This document shows, piece after piece, positions 8,097 through 14,937 of a DNA stretch of 15,093 nt (position 1 is the first letter of the stretch; the number at the start of each line of letters is the position of its first letter). The notes under the pieces are model-generated. The model was not told where the DNA came from and ran no database searches. It saw only the letters and a list, made by a program, of their open reading frames with translations. A program made the translations under genes and the position numbers. Origin of the DNA: JBHIET01 sp046760785 (GTDB taxonomy: Bacteria; Chloroflexota; Anaerolineae; B4-G1); contig JBHIET010000080.1 in NCBI GenBank assembly GCA_046760785.1, forward strand, positions 1-15,093, read 5' to 3'.

Positions 8097-9055
8097 ACCG
8101 CCCGCGGGTTCAGCGCGGTGTTCAGCCCATCCCCCAGCAGATTCCAACCGATGCCGAAGAGAACCAGCGCCAGGGTGGCAGGCAGGAACACCCACCAGTA
8201 GGTCAACGGGTTGCCACCCGGACCGATGACCCAGTCGCGGCCGGATACCAACAGCATACCCCAGGGAGACCCCCCGCCGACGCCAATGTAGGTGAAGGCC
8301 GCTTCCAGCATCACCATGCCGCCTACGTCTCGGGCGGCCAGCACAATCGCCGGTGCAACACCGTTGGGGAGCAAGTGGCGCAGGACGATGCGCAAGTGGC
8401 TCGCGCCTATCGTCCTGGCCGCTAGCGCGTATTCTTCCTGCTTCAACCGGGCTATGTTGGCGTTGATGATGCGGGCGTAGGGCATCCAGGAGAACAGGAT
8501 CAGCGCCAGCATCACAGGGTCCAGTTTCAGGGTGAGGAGCAACGTTTGGAGTGCCGACGGCGGGGCTTCTGGGCTGCTGCCAGGCATCATCAGCCACATA
8601 ATCTGCCCCATAATCTGCTGAAAGAGGAATACGCCTGCGATCGGGGGGAAGGTGAGAAATGCGTCGGTGATGCGCATGGTCAGGCGATTGATCGGACCTC
8701 CAGAATAGCCACTTATGGCCCCCACCAGAATCCCAAAGCCGGCAGTGGTCAGGGCGACGATGAGACCGAAACGCAGTGCGGGGCGCGTACCCCAGACCAG
8801 TGAGTAGAAAACGTCCAACCCCCCCGGTACGGTGCCTAGCAGCAGATCCCGGCCGGGTGGGAGTGGAACCCCCCTGGAGGCAGCCTGAGCAGCCACCGTG
8901 TCACCGGCGACAACTGTCCGAAGTGGGGTTGGATTGCTGGGGTCATCCGGCGGGGCCAGCCAGGGTGTGGCCACGGCGACAAAGACGTAGAACCCCACGA
9001 TCGCCAGGGCAAGCAGGTTTTGCCAGTTGAGGAGGAAGCGATGTAAGCTTCTCAT
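8078..9055 (-). CDS. Peptide-type ABC transporter permease, DppC/OppC family (second set)
   Basis: A 325-aa inner-membrane permease, partner of the B permease encoded upstream on the same strand. The N-terminal helix (NLLALAIVGFYVFVAVATPW) is followed by a periplasmic segment containing DLLLGTVPGGLDVFYSLVWG, then the transport domain. The ATPase-contact loop is ALAARTIGASHLRIVLRHLL, and the tail LGDGLNTALNPRAVQ is typical of OppC. An ATGA overlap (9052-9055) couples it to the B gene. GGAG lies 11 bases before the start. It is related to the first C permease of the window, as shown by the WGTR-ALR-G segment and similar length, but is clearly diverged. No ATPase or binding-protein gene follows, because the gene runs tail to tail into the transglutaminase gene. 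Confidence 0.92.
   Translation of the reverse strand: MRSLHRFLLNWQNLLALAIVGFYVFVAVATPWLAPPDDPSNPTPLRTVVAGDTVAAQAASRGVPLPPGRDLLLGTVPGGLDVFYSLVWGTRPALRFGLIVALTTAGFGILVGAISGYSGGPINRLTMRITDAFLTFPPIAGVFLFQQIMGQIMWLMMPGSSPEAPPSALQTLLLTLKLDPVMLALILFSWMPYARIINANIARLKQEEYALAARTIGASHLRIVLRHLLPNGVAPAIVLAARDVGGMVMLEAAFTYIGVGGGSPWGMLLVSGRDWVIGPGGNPLTYWWVFLPATLALVLFGIGWNLLGDGLNTALNPRAVQRGRW
8091..8115. other. Perfect 9-bp stem at the convergent gene ends
   Basis: CGCTGAACC (8091-8099) pairs exactly with GGTTCAGCG (8107-8115). The stem contains the transglutaminase stop codon (8094-8096) and the last codons of the opposing permease gene. There is no T-run on either side. Because the genes overlap and no intergenic space exists, this may serve both transcripts as a 3' end structure, but as a terminator it would be atypical. 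Confidence 0.45.
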
Positions 9056-10122
9056 AATTCGCTGACTCCTTCCCGGATTCTGGGGTCAACAATCCCCTGG
9101 ATGATATCTAGAACGAGCATGATCGGCAGCACCAGCAGGACGCTATAGACGGCGAAACCCATCGCCACCGGCGCGTCCGGCGTGTATTGCATGGACCCGA
9201 TGATCAGCTTCGAGACGCCGGGAAACCCAAACACCACCTCGACGACAAAAACGCCCATGATCAACGAGGCTGCCGAGAGGGCACTGCTACTCAGTGCCGG
9301 GACCATGGCGTTGCGCAGGGCGTGCAGCCAGAGGACAGAGCGTCTTGGGAGACCCCGCCCGCGCGCGGCGACTATATACTCCTTGCCGAGTTCCCCGATC
9401 ATCGCGGCGCGCGTTACTCGCCCAAGCGTCGCCCAATGGGCCAGGCTCAGGGTGATGACCGGCAGGGCCAGATGACGAAGCGCGTCGAAGGTGACGTCGA
9501 ACCGGCCATTGAGCAGCCCGTCAATCGTGAGCAAGCCGGTGAAGCTCCTGAAGGAAGAGGACTTCACCACGAAGTCCTCAGCAACGCCGAGTCTGCCGGG
9601 TGGGAACCAGCGCAAGCCCGCGTAGAAGATCGAGAGAAGCACGAGCCCGAGGATAAACGGGGGGATTGACGTCGCGATGAAGGCAGTCAGGCGAAATCCG
9701 TGGTCAGAGGGACGGTCTTGCTTCCATCCCGCGATCACACCGCTCGCCAGCCCGGATGGGATGAGCAGCAGGACACAATAGAGAGTGAGTTCTGCTGTGG
9801 CAGGAGTCCGCACGAGCAAGGCTTCCAGCACATCGCCGCGGAGTTGTGGACTCCAACCCCAGTTACCCTGGAGCAGGCGGAAAGCCCAGCGGGCATACTG
9901 AAGCGGGTAGGGGTCGTTCAGGCCATGTTCCTCGATAATCTGATGAAGCAGCACTTCTGGCCGAAGATTGGGATTATGCGAAAGCCCTCTCGGCATGTAA
10001 AGTTGGGCTCTCATTTCGACCGGCGCCAGCATGATGATGCCGTATAGCACGGCGGTGATCATGAACAGCGTGATGGGGATCGCCATCAAGCGCCGAATGA
10101 GAAACTTCAGCATGGGTGGCAC
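9052..10122 (-). CDS. Peptide-type ABC transporter permease, DppB/OppB family (second set)
   Basis: Inner-membrane permease of 356 aa from the GTG at 10122 (353 from the ATG at 10113). The frame is open back to a GTG at 10170, but that would overlap the upstream gene by 31 bp. GAAAGGAGA (10137-10129) lies six bases before the GTG at 10122 and 15 before the ATG at 10113, so I favour 10122. The protein begins MLKFLIRRLMAIPITLFMIT, a standard OppB start. It has the ATPase-contact loop YIVAARGRGLPRRSVLWLHA and ends DIIQGIVDPRIREGVSEL. It shares with the first B permease an extra segment of the form LLTIDGLLNGRFDVTFDALR. The unknown membrane protein gene upstream ends 17 bp before this start, so the three genes form one operon. 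Substrate unknown. Confidence 0.92.
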   Translation of the reverse strand: MPPMLKFLIRRLMAIPITLFMITAVLYGIIMLAPVEMRAQLYMPRGLSHNPNLRPEVLLHQIIEEHGLNDPYPLQYARWAFRLLQGNWGWSPQLRGDVLEALLVRTPATAELTLYCVLLLIPSGLASGVIAGWKQDRPSDHGFRLTAFIATSIPPFILGLVLLSIFYAGLRWFPPGRLGVAEDFVVKSSSFRSFTGLLTIDGLLNGRFDVTFDALRHLALPVITLSLAHWATLGRVTRAAMIGELGKEYIVAARGRGLPRRSVLWLHALRNAMVPALSSSALSAASLIMGVFVVEVVFGFPGVSKLIIGSMQYTPDAPVAMGFAVYSVLLVLPIMLVLDIIQGIVDPRIREGVSEL

Positions 10123-10128
10123 ACTGGC

Positions 10129-10137
10129 TCTCCTTTC
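10129..10137 (-). promoter_or_regulatory. Ribosome-binding site that decides the B permease start
   Basis: GAAAGGAGA on the minus strand, six bases before the GTG at 10122. It lies within the 17-bp gap after the preceding gene and rules against the longer GTG start at 10170. Confidence 0.7.
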
Positions 10138-10139
10138 GA

Positions 10140-11303
10140 TCACCGTGAGGATGTGCTTGTTTCCAGGCACTGATCAACGAGTACCGGTGTCGCCCCTCGG
10201 AAACGGCACACCATCTCGAAACCGGTGTCAAACCGTGCGGACATGAAAACCCATCCGCCCTGCTGCCCATCTCGGCTCACCTCATAGGTCTCGCTGAGTT
10301 GATCGCTATGGGCAGCCAGCCAGGCTACCACGACGTCGTTCACGGCCAGGCGTCGCATTTTTGCATCCAGCCAGGGGCGTTCGTCGTACAGTCCAGCGTG
10401 GACCAGGTCGCCCATCCAGGCGGCGAACTTCTGGGAGAAGTCACCGCAGTAGACCACATTCTTCCCCACCGTTGCACAGCGCAGGACGAAGCCGTTGTCA
10501 AAGATGACGTCCACATACGCTGAGTACCAGCTCTCCGTGTCCGAGCCGAACCCCACGAAATGGCTCACATAGTGCTCTGAGAGTGCTTCGCGAAAGGGCT
10601 CAATGGAGCGGTAGCTGGCTTCCTGAGCCTCTGTCACTTCAGGTGATGCGGTCACAGTTAGCCTGACGAGTTCACTGACTGCCCACTGTGGAGTTCGCAG
10701 GGGCTGGTTGATGAATCCGTCAATGCTCACCGCCAGAAGTAAGGCCAGGGGGACACATACGAGCAGCACGGCCCATGATCCCCCACTCATCATGCTATCT
10801 GGCGTCGCTCGATCCCAGGCCCACTGCACGGCCAGGCTCTCGACAAACCCCACGGCGGTTCCGAGCGCGACGTTTATGAATACTACCAGCGTCGTCCTCA
10901 CCGCAGCCGCATGCCCATAAGCGAGGATAGGCACACCCCACAGACGCCGATCTGCGAGCCAGGCCGCCAGGTTGCCGCCATCGAACGGGATGTGCCCGGC
11001 GATTACTCCGAACAACCCGCCGGCGGCCGCCCACAGCGTGACAGAGACAGCCGTTGAAGGGGACGAGGCTGCCAGCCGGCCCGTCAGACTGCCGATGACG
11101 ATAGCGAGGGGCAGGCCGAGGAGCAATTTCGTCCACGCCAGATGCGCTGTGCTAGAGGCCAGTAGCAGCGCGTCGTACCCCCACGTGAACAACGCAAAGC
11201 TGAAGCCGAAGATGAGGCCGTACGCAGTCCCGGCCGACAGTAACAGCTTGCGCACCTCTTGCTCACGGGGCTGGATTGGTCTGGGAAAATCGTCGTCAGT
11301 CAT
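10140..11303 (-). CDS. Unrecognised multi-pass membrane protein with soluble C-terminal domain, leading the permease operon
   Basis: I do not recognise this 387-aa protein. A short charged N-terminus is followed by five or six predicted membrane helices at about residues 20-50, 58-77, 85-104, 122-160 (probably two) and 177-198. A soluble domain of about 185 residues completes it. The helices are Gly/Ala-rich, with pairs such as GSLTGRLA and GGLFGVIAG. The soluble domain has alternating hydrophobic stretches (YVDVIFDNGFVLRCATVG, GGWVFMSARFDTGFEMVCRF) that read like a beta-rich ligand or protein-binding fold, with two or three Cys residues. Start ATG at 11303 has a weak GGTGAG upstream. The gene is first in a three-gene operon with two peptide-type permeases and no binding protein or ATPase. 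A role as regulator, sensor or assembly partner of that transporter is inference from position only. It could also be an unrelated gene sharing the promoter. Confidence 0.8.
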   Translation of the reverse strand: MTDDDFPRPIQPREQEVRKLLLSAGTAYGLIFGFSFALFTWGYDALLLASSTAHLAWTKLLLGLPLAIVIGSLTGRLAASSPSTAVSVTLWAAAGGLFGVIAGHIPFDGGNLAAWLADRRLWGVPILAYGHAAAVRTTLVVFINVALGTAVGFVESLAVQWAWDRATPDSMMSGGSWAVLLVCVPLALLLAVSIDGFINQPLRTPQWAVSELVRLTVTASPEVTEAQEASYRSIEPFREALSEHYVSHFVGFGSDTESWYSAYVDVIFDNGFVLRCATVGKNVVYCGDFSQKFAAWMGDLVHAGLYDERPWLDAKMRRLAVNDVVVAWLAAHSDQLSETYEVSRDGQQGGWVFMSARFDTGFEMVCRFRGATPVLVDQCLETSTSSR

Positions 11304-11660
11304 TGTCTCACCCCGCTATATATATCTGCTGTCATCTCTTTTGGTTCAAGAAGCGGTGGGCATGGGTCGAAAACCAGCCAGCACGACTGAGTCCCCTGGA
11401 CATCCTGTCGTATCCTACCACAACATAACCAACTCGAAGGCAAACCAACGGAGGAACTTGGCCTGGATGAGGAAAAGGTGTATGATAGCACTGGCGTAAA
11501 GATGGTGGTGCGTGACACGAAGATTGAACCTGCATTGGCGCAGGATGCATGGCACAATGAAAGACGAGAAAGAGGTAGAGATCTGAACGACGATGGATCT
11601 CTCCGCCAAGCGAGAGCGTTGATCTTTTGCTAAATCAGCTTAACAGGAGGAGGTCTTACC
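11304..11660. other. Divergent intergenic region between the permease operon and the MFS gene
   Basis: These 357 bp separate two divergently transcribed units and must hold both promoters. On the minus strand a TTGAAC (11349-11344) and a TATATA (11324-11319) are 19 bp apart, a weak match that would leave a leader of only about nine bases. On the plus strand a better candidate lies at 11458-11486. A plus-strand frame is open from 11391 to 11633 and reads as charged, protein-like sequence (for example EELGLDEEKVYDSTGVKMVV). Its only ATG is at 11502, giving 43 residues, with no ribosome-binding site. I treat it as a possible decayed gene remnant and do not call it. Confidence 0.55.
11458..11486 (+). 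promoter_or_regulatory. Candidate sigma-70 promoter for the MFS gene
   Basis: TTGGCC (11458-11463, four of six consensus bases) and TATGAT (11481-11486, five of six) are exactly 17 bp apart. The expected start near 11493 would leave a leader of about 170 bases before the MFS start codon. Based on consensus match only. Confidence 0.35.
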
Positions 11661-12890
11661 ATGGAACAAACCGGCTTCAAGGTCTATAACTACCGTTGGA
11701 TCGTGCTCCTTGCGTTTATGTTTGTCGTTGCCATTAACCAGCTCCTATGGATAACCTTTGCCCCGATCACAGGCAGCGCCGCCAGGCATTATGGGGTCTC
11801 GGACCTCAGCATCGGTCTCTTGTCCATGAGCTTTATGATCGTCTACATTATCATCTCGATCCCCGCCTCCTGGGTCATAGACACCTATGGAATCCGTGTC
11901 GCCGTGGGAATAGGGGCCGCGCTGACGGGCATCTTTGGCTTGCTGCGAGGCCTGGTGGCGACAGACTACACCTTAGTGCTCATTTCGCAAATAGGGATTG
12001 CCATCGGGCAGCCATTCATCCTCAACGCCATAACCAAGGTGGCTGCTCGTTGGTTTCCGATTCAGGAGCGGGCGACCGCATCGGGTCTTGGAACGCTGGC
12101 CATATACCTCGGCATTGTTTTGGGGTTGGCGCTAACCCCGTACCTCACGATCGGATCTGGCATCGGCGGCATGCTTGTCATCTACGGAATCGTGTCCGTG
12201 CTCGTCGCCTTTGTCTTTTTCGGACTCGCCAGGGAACGTCCTCCAACGCCTCCATGCCCCCCGGACCAGGAAGAGCGATCCCTTGTTCTTGACGGCCTCA
12301 GGCAAACCCTACGCAAGAGGGACTTTGCCTTCCTGATGCTCATCTTCTTCGTGGGCCTGGGGGTATTCAATGGGGTGACGACGTGGATCGAAGACATCGT
12401 AAGGCCAAGAGGATTCTCGATCACTCAGGCCGGAATCACCGGAGGCTTGATGATCGTAGGTGGCATTATTGGCGCCCTGGTCATACCGTCGCTCTCCGAC
12501 CGTTACCGGAAGAGAACCCCTTTCATGGTCTTGGCCTTGGCTGGTGCGATTCTGGGACTTGTCGGCATCACCTATGCCACAAACTACTGGCTCCTGCTCG
12601 CCTCAGCCTTTGTCCTGGGTCTCTTCTTGCTAAGCGCAGGCCCGATCGGATTCCAGTATGGCGCCGAAGTTGCCTATCCAGCACCGGAAGGTACGTCAAA
12701 CGGCCTGCTCTTGCTCATGGGGCAAATCTCTGGGATCGTTTTCATCTTTGGAATGGATAGCTTCAAGTCCCCGGTAACAGGTTCGATGACCCCGCCTTTG
12801 GTTGTGCTCATCGGGCTCATGGGTCTCAGCCTGCTTCTCTGCACCAGGCTCAAGGAATCGGCCCTGATGATGGAAAATGTAGGCCATTGA
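11661..12890 (+). CDS. MFS transporter, possibly FLVCR-like
   Basis: A 409-aa major facilitator with 12 apparent membrane helices in two six-helix halves. A central cytoplasmic loop rich in Pro and charge (RERPPTPPCPPDQEERS) divides them at about residues 190-210. The first half has the N-terminal RWIVLLAFMFVVAINQLLW helix and the loop between helices 2 and 3, IPASWVIDTYGIRVAVGIGA. The second half has the equivalent IPSLSDRYRKRTPFMV. The PASWxxDxxGxR form of the loop resembles the FLVCR-type subgroup of MFS carriers (haem, choline or organic-ion transport in animals), but I cannot fix the substrate. A strong GGAGGAGG (11646-11653) lies seven bases before the ATG. It stands alone on its strand, convergent with the next gene 34 bp away and divergent from the permease operon. 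No regulator gene adjoins it. Confidence 0.9.
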   Translation: MEQTGFKVYNYRWIVLLAFMFVVAINQLLWITFAPITGSAARHYGVSDLSIGLLSMSFMIVYIIISIPASWVIDTYGIRVAVGIGAALTGIFGLLRGLVATDYTLVLISQIGIAIGQPFILNAITKVAARWFPIQERATASGLGTLAIYLGIVLGLALTPYLTIGSGIGGMLVIYGIVSVLVAFVFFGLARERPPTPPCPPDQEERSLVLDGLRQTLRKRDFAFLMLIFFVGLGVFNGVTTWIEDIVRPRGFSITQAGITGGLMIVGGIIGALVIPSLSDRYRKRTPFMVLALAGAILGLVGITYATNYWLLLASAFVLGLFLLSAGPIGFQYGAEVAYPAPEGTSNGLLLLMGQISGIVFIFGMDSFKSPVTGSMTPPLVVLIGLMGLSLLLCTRLKESALMMENVGH

Positions 12891-12924
12891 GATACCGCTT
12901 TGCCGCCGAAGGCCGCCTACCACA

Positions 12925-14223
12925 CTAAGCCTTGCCCCGCTCCCGCTCCCGTATCATCCGGTCCCAGGGTACGTAGGCGCGGCGAGCGATAAAGAGCACC
13001 ACCAGCCAGTGGTGAATGTGTGCCTGCGCCTCCCGCGTCCACTGGAACAGCGCCTTGCCCAGCAATCCCAGGACACTCAGCCAGCCGGCGACTGTAGTGA
13101 TGACTTTGAGCCAGTCACCCAGTTCCACACCTTGCATCAGCGGTTGGAAAGCTGGCCAGACCGCTGCTGTGGCGATCAGCCCCAGCGCGTACAGGAGCAC
13201 GCCCGCTGCGAGACCGATCCCCAGCAACAGGAGCGAGAGCAACAGCCGGCGCAGCAAGCAGATGGTGATGTAGTCGCGGCGATGCAAGAAGTCCTCCGGT
13301 CGCCGGAACCCGAATAACATCTGCCGCCAGCGGGTCTCCTGCTGATTCAGCGCCTTGACCAGCGCGATCTCGTCCTCGGGCAGGAGGATAGGGGAGCGGT
13401 TTTGACGGCGCATCCGGCGCGGGAGCCACATCTGGAAGGCGGGGCTCTGCCACCAGGGGCGGCGACGCAACCGGGAGAGATCGTCGTAGTACAACACCTC
13501 GCCGATAGTCCAGGCCCGCAGGTGGCGGATGAGCACGTCAGGGACGTAGGAAGGCAGGGCATAGCGCAGGCTGTTCACCCGCGTCCGCTCGACGTTCAAC
13601 CGGTAGTAGGACAGCAGTCGCCGCCAATCCCCGGCTGCGAGACGTCTATCCAGCAGTTTTGCCAGCCTCTCGGAGCGCGGGCGGCTCAGCTCTGTCTTTG
13701 AGGGACGGGGTGGGGAGCGCAGGTACCAGCAGGTGTCAGCCAGGCTGGCGCCGGCAGTCAACGCCTGGGTCAGATCGGGGCTACGAGCGTTCAGCCGTCC
13801 CTGGGCCGCGAGCGACCAGCGATCCAGTATCTCACGTAATTCGGCGGGTGTGGTGTAACGGATGTCTCCCTGGGCCTCGGCTGTCTCGATCTGGAGCGGG
13901 AGGTCGCGCAGTTGTTGCTCCCAGGCGTCGCGCTGATCGGCGTCCTCTTCGAGCAGGTCGAGGGCCTCGGCCAGGGCCAGCAGCCGTCGGGCCGCGGTCC
14001 AGAAGGCGCGCCCGCTGCCGCCGGGCTCGTTGTCGCTCACGCTCAGCCGGGGGGCGTAGTCCTCGCTTACAGGGCGACGGCGAACGGGGCGTGCCCCGCG
14101 CCGCAACCGGCCCAGCATTTCCGCCAGCGTCCATCCAAGCAGGAATGCTTGCCGCGTGGGGGTTACGTCCGTTGACACATCGGCCGGCTCTGAGGCGGGC
14201 TTTTTCGGCCGAACGATTGACAT
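12925..14223 (-). CDS. Unrecognised Arg-rich protein with C-terminal membrane segments
   Basis: A 432-aa protein that I cannot assign to a family. The frame is open to a GTG at 14253. AAGGA (14235-14231) lies seven bases before the ATG at 14223, which I take as the start; the ATG at 14229 is too close. Residues 1-310 are soluble, rich in Arg, Leu and Glu, and mainly helical, with acidic and basic patches such as LDLLEEDADQRDAWEQQL and SRLRRRPWWQSPAFQMW. Hydrophobic segments follow at about residues 323-355 (one or two helices) and 369-393, then a short His-containing tail (EAQAHIHHWLVVLFIARRAY). The long N-terminal part probably lies in the cytoplasm by the positive-inside rule. It faces the deleted HerA/DUF87-type ATPase gene across a shared upstream region of about 275 bp, which might mean a former functional link. 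That link is speculation. Confidence 0.75.
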   Translation of the reverse strand: MSIVRPKKPASEPADVSTDVTPTRQAFLLGWTLAEMLGRLRRGARPVRRRPVSEDYAPRLSVSDNEPGGSGRAFWTAARRLLALAEALDLLEEDADQRDAWEQQLRDLPLQIETAEAQGDIRYTTPAELREILDRWSLAAQGRLNARSPDLTQALTAGASLADTCWYLRSPPRPSKTELSRPRSERLAKLLDRRLAAGDWRRLLSYYRLNVERTRVNSLRYALPSYVPDVLIRHLRAWTIGEVLYYDDLSRLRRRPWWQSPAFQMWLPRRMRRQNRSPILLPEDEIALVKALNQQETRWRQMLFGFRRPEDFLHRRDYITICLLRRLLLSLLLLGIGLAAGVLLYALGLIATAAVWPAFQPLMQGVELGDWLKVITTVAGWLSVLGLLGKALFQWTREAQAHIHHWLVVLFIARRAYVPWDRMIRERERGKA

Positions 14224-14245
14224 CCTCATATCCTTGGTGTATAAT
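14217..14245 (+). promoter_or_regulatory. Exact consensus sigma-70 promoter
   Basis: TTGACA (14217-14222), a 17-base spacer, then TATAAT (14240-14245): a perfect match to the housekeeping promoter consensus with optimal spacing. Transcription would start near 14252 and run rightward into the foldable leader and the remnant ATPase gene. The -35 hexamer overlaps the start codon of the divergent gene (14221-14223), and the spacer covers that gene's ribosome-binding site. Confidence 0.75.
14231..14235 (-). promoter_or_regulatory. Ribosome-binding site that sets the start of the unknown membrane protein
   Basis: AAGGA on the minus strand, seven bases before the ATG at 14223 and only one base before the ATG at 14229. 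It supports the shorter start and lies inside the spacer of the opposite-strand promoter at 14217-14245. Confidence 0.6.
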
Positions 14246-14249
14246 GTAA

Positions 14250-14318
14250 CCACAAAGCCCTAGTAGAGCCTCTCAGCCAGAATGGCGGAGCCCCTCGAAC
14301 GGGCTTTAACGTTTGTGG
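14250..14318 (+). ncRNA. Foldable leader or small RNA candidate
   Basis: Directly behind the consensus promoter, CCACAAA (14250-14256) can pair with TTTGTGG (14312-14318), and GCCC (14257-14260) with GGGC (14301-14304). Alternatively AAAGCCC (14254-14260) pairs with GGGCTTT (14301-14307). Inside lies a hairpin, CTC-A-GCCA (14272-14279) against TGGC-G-GAG (14283-14290) with a GAA loop. It matches no riboswitch or small-RNA class that I can recognise. It may be a structured 5' leader or an independent small RNA. No terminator T-run follows. Confidence 0.35.
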
Positions 14319-14499
14319 GCGTCTGCCATCTCCACCTGAGGCCTGGTGCACACTCAGTATAGCCTAGCTTCGCCCAGAAGTCAACACCTCGCAGCACCTA
14401 CTCCCTCCCCCATGGGGAAGGGCCGGGGTGGGGGCCAACTTGCATCTTCCCCCGCTCCGAGTACAATGGACACCACACCACAACGGGAGGTGCGCGAGG
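14254..14499. other. Region between the divergent genes: leader and G-rich segment
   Basis: This segment of 246 bp carries no credible gene. It holds the foldable leader, a stretch of about 90 bases (14319-14410) in which I see nothing clear, the G-run motif at 14414-14434, and GGGAGG (14485-14490), the ribosome-binding site of the remnant ATPase gene. Confidence 0.6.
14414..14434 (+). other. G-quadruplex-forming motif
   Basis: Four G runs (GGGG, GGG, GGGG, GGGGG) are separated by loops of two, two and one bases. This fits the standard G3+ N1-7 pattern with very short loops. It lies about 66 bases before the start codon of the remnant ATPase gene, on the coding strand, so it could form in the RNA or in single-stranded DNA. 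CCGGGGTGGGG in it is the reverse complement of CCCCACCCCGG at 7136-7146 in the transglutaminase gene. Confidence 0.6.
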
Positions 14500-14831
14500 A
14501 TGAGCGCAAGCGACAAGCGCGGTAAGCTCTACCTGGGCCGCGAGTACGACCTGAAGAAGGGCAAGGTCACCGAAAGGCCCAGGCCGACGTCGAAGAATCG
14601 GAGGCAGCCCTCGAGGACCTGGAGGGGCAACTGGAGGATCCGCAGGCTCAGTGGCAGGAGCAGGTCGCCGAGCTCAACGACCGCTGGGCCGACACGCTGG
14701 AGGAGATTGAGGAGTTCGAGGTCAAGCCCCACCGCGCCGACGTGACGGTCGAGTTCTGCGTCCTGGCCTGGGTGCCAACCTGGCGGGTGACGCTGGAGGG
14801 TGGACGGCGGATTGATCTGCCGGCGTGTTGA
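14500..14831 (+). pseudogene. HerA/DUF87-type ATPase gene reduced to its two ends by internal deletion
   Basis: The first 24 codons from the ATG at 14500 (MSASDKRGKLYLGREYDLKK, then GKVT) match the start of a large ATPase family, HerA/DUF87 type, found widely in Chloroflexota. In that family this segment leads into a strand and then the Walker A motif. From about 14574 a different frame (+2) takes over. It gives 85 codons to the stop at 14829-14831, beginning KAQADVEESEAALEDLEGQL, with an acidic coiled coil and the closing EFEVKPHRADVTVEFCVLAW segment that resembles the C-terminal end of the same family. Everything between is missing: Walker A, Walker B and the core, about 650-700 residues judged by the usual family length of about 800. 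The parts meet near 14572-14576 at the short GAAAGGCCC. GGGAGG precedes the start by nine bases and the promoter looks intact. Family assignment is from recalled sequence features. Confidence 0.72.
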
Positions 14832-14892
14832 TGGAGGATGTCCAGGTAGAGTGAGTTACCGCTCTTGGGTCGTTCGGCTGTGAGTGATTATG

Positions 14893-14901
14893 TGATATAA
14901 T
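14893..14901 (+). promoter_or_regulatory. Extended -10 promoter element
   Basis: TGATATAAT fits the extended -10 form TGN-TATAAT exactly. There is no good -35 (14873-14878 has only the first two consensus bases), as expected for extended -10 promoters. Transcription would begin near 14908, about 30 bases before the short ORF at 14938. Confidence 0.6.
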
Positions 14902-14937
14902 GAGGACAGCAAACGTCGTGGAAATAGGCGAGAGACG

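Noticed and set aside
10123..10170. Longer B permease starting at GTG 10170
   Set aside because: It would overlap the preceding gene by 31 bp and lacks a ribosome-binding site. The GTG at 10122 has GAAAGGAGA at ideal distance and gives a normal family N-terminus.
13659..14249. 196-codon plus-strand frame opposite the unknown membrane protein
   Set aside because: The translation is Arg/Ser/Gly-rich with no hydrophobic core, typical of an antisense GC-rich frame. The minus-strand gene has a ribosome-binding site and clear membrane helices.
14250..14318. tRNA gene
   Set aside because: It has no seven-base acceptor stem with a 3' CCA or determinator layout, no proper T-loop (GTTCGA lies on the wrong strand and outside a stem) and no anticodon arm.
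14428..14745. 105-codon frame starting at GTG 14428 as an intact gene
   Set aside because: The only conserved part begins at the ATG at 14500 and ends near 14571. The rest is the wrong frame of the C-terminal fragment, so the locus is a pseudogene.
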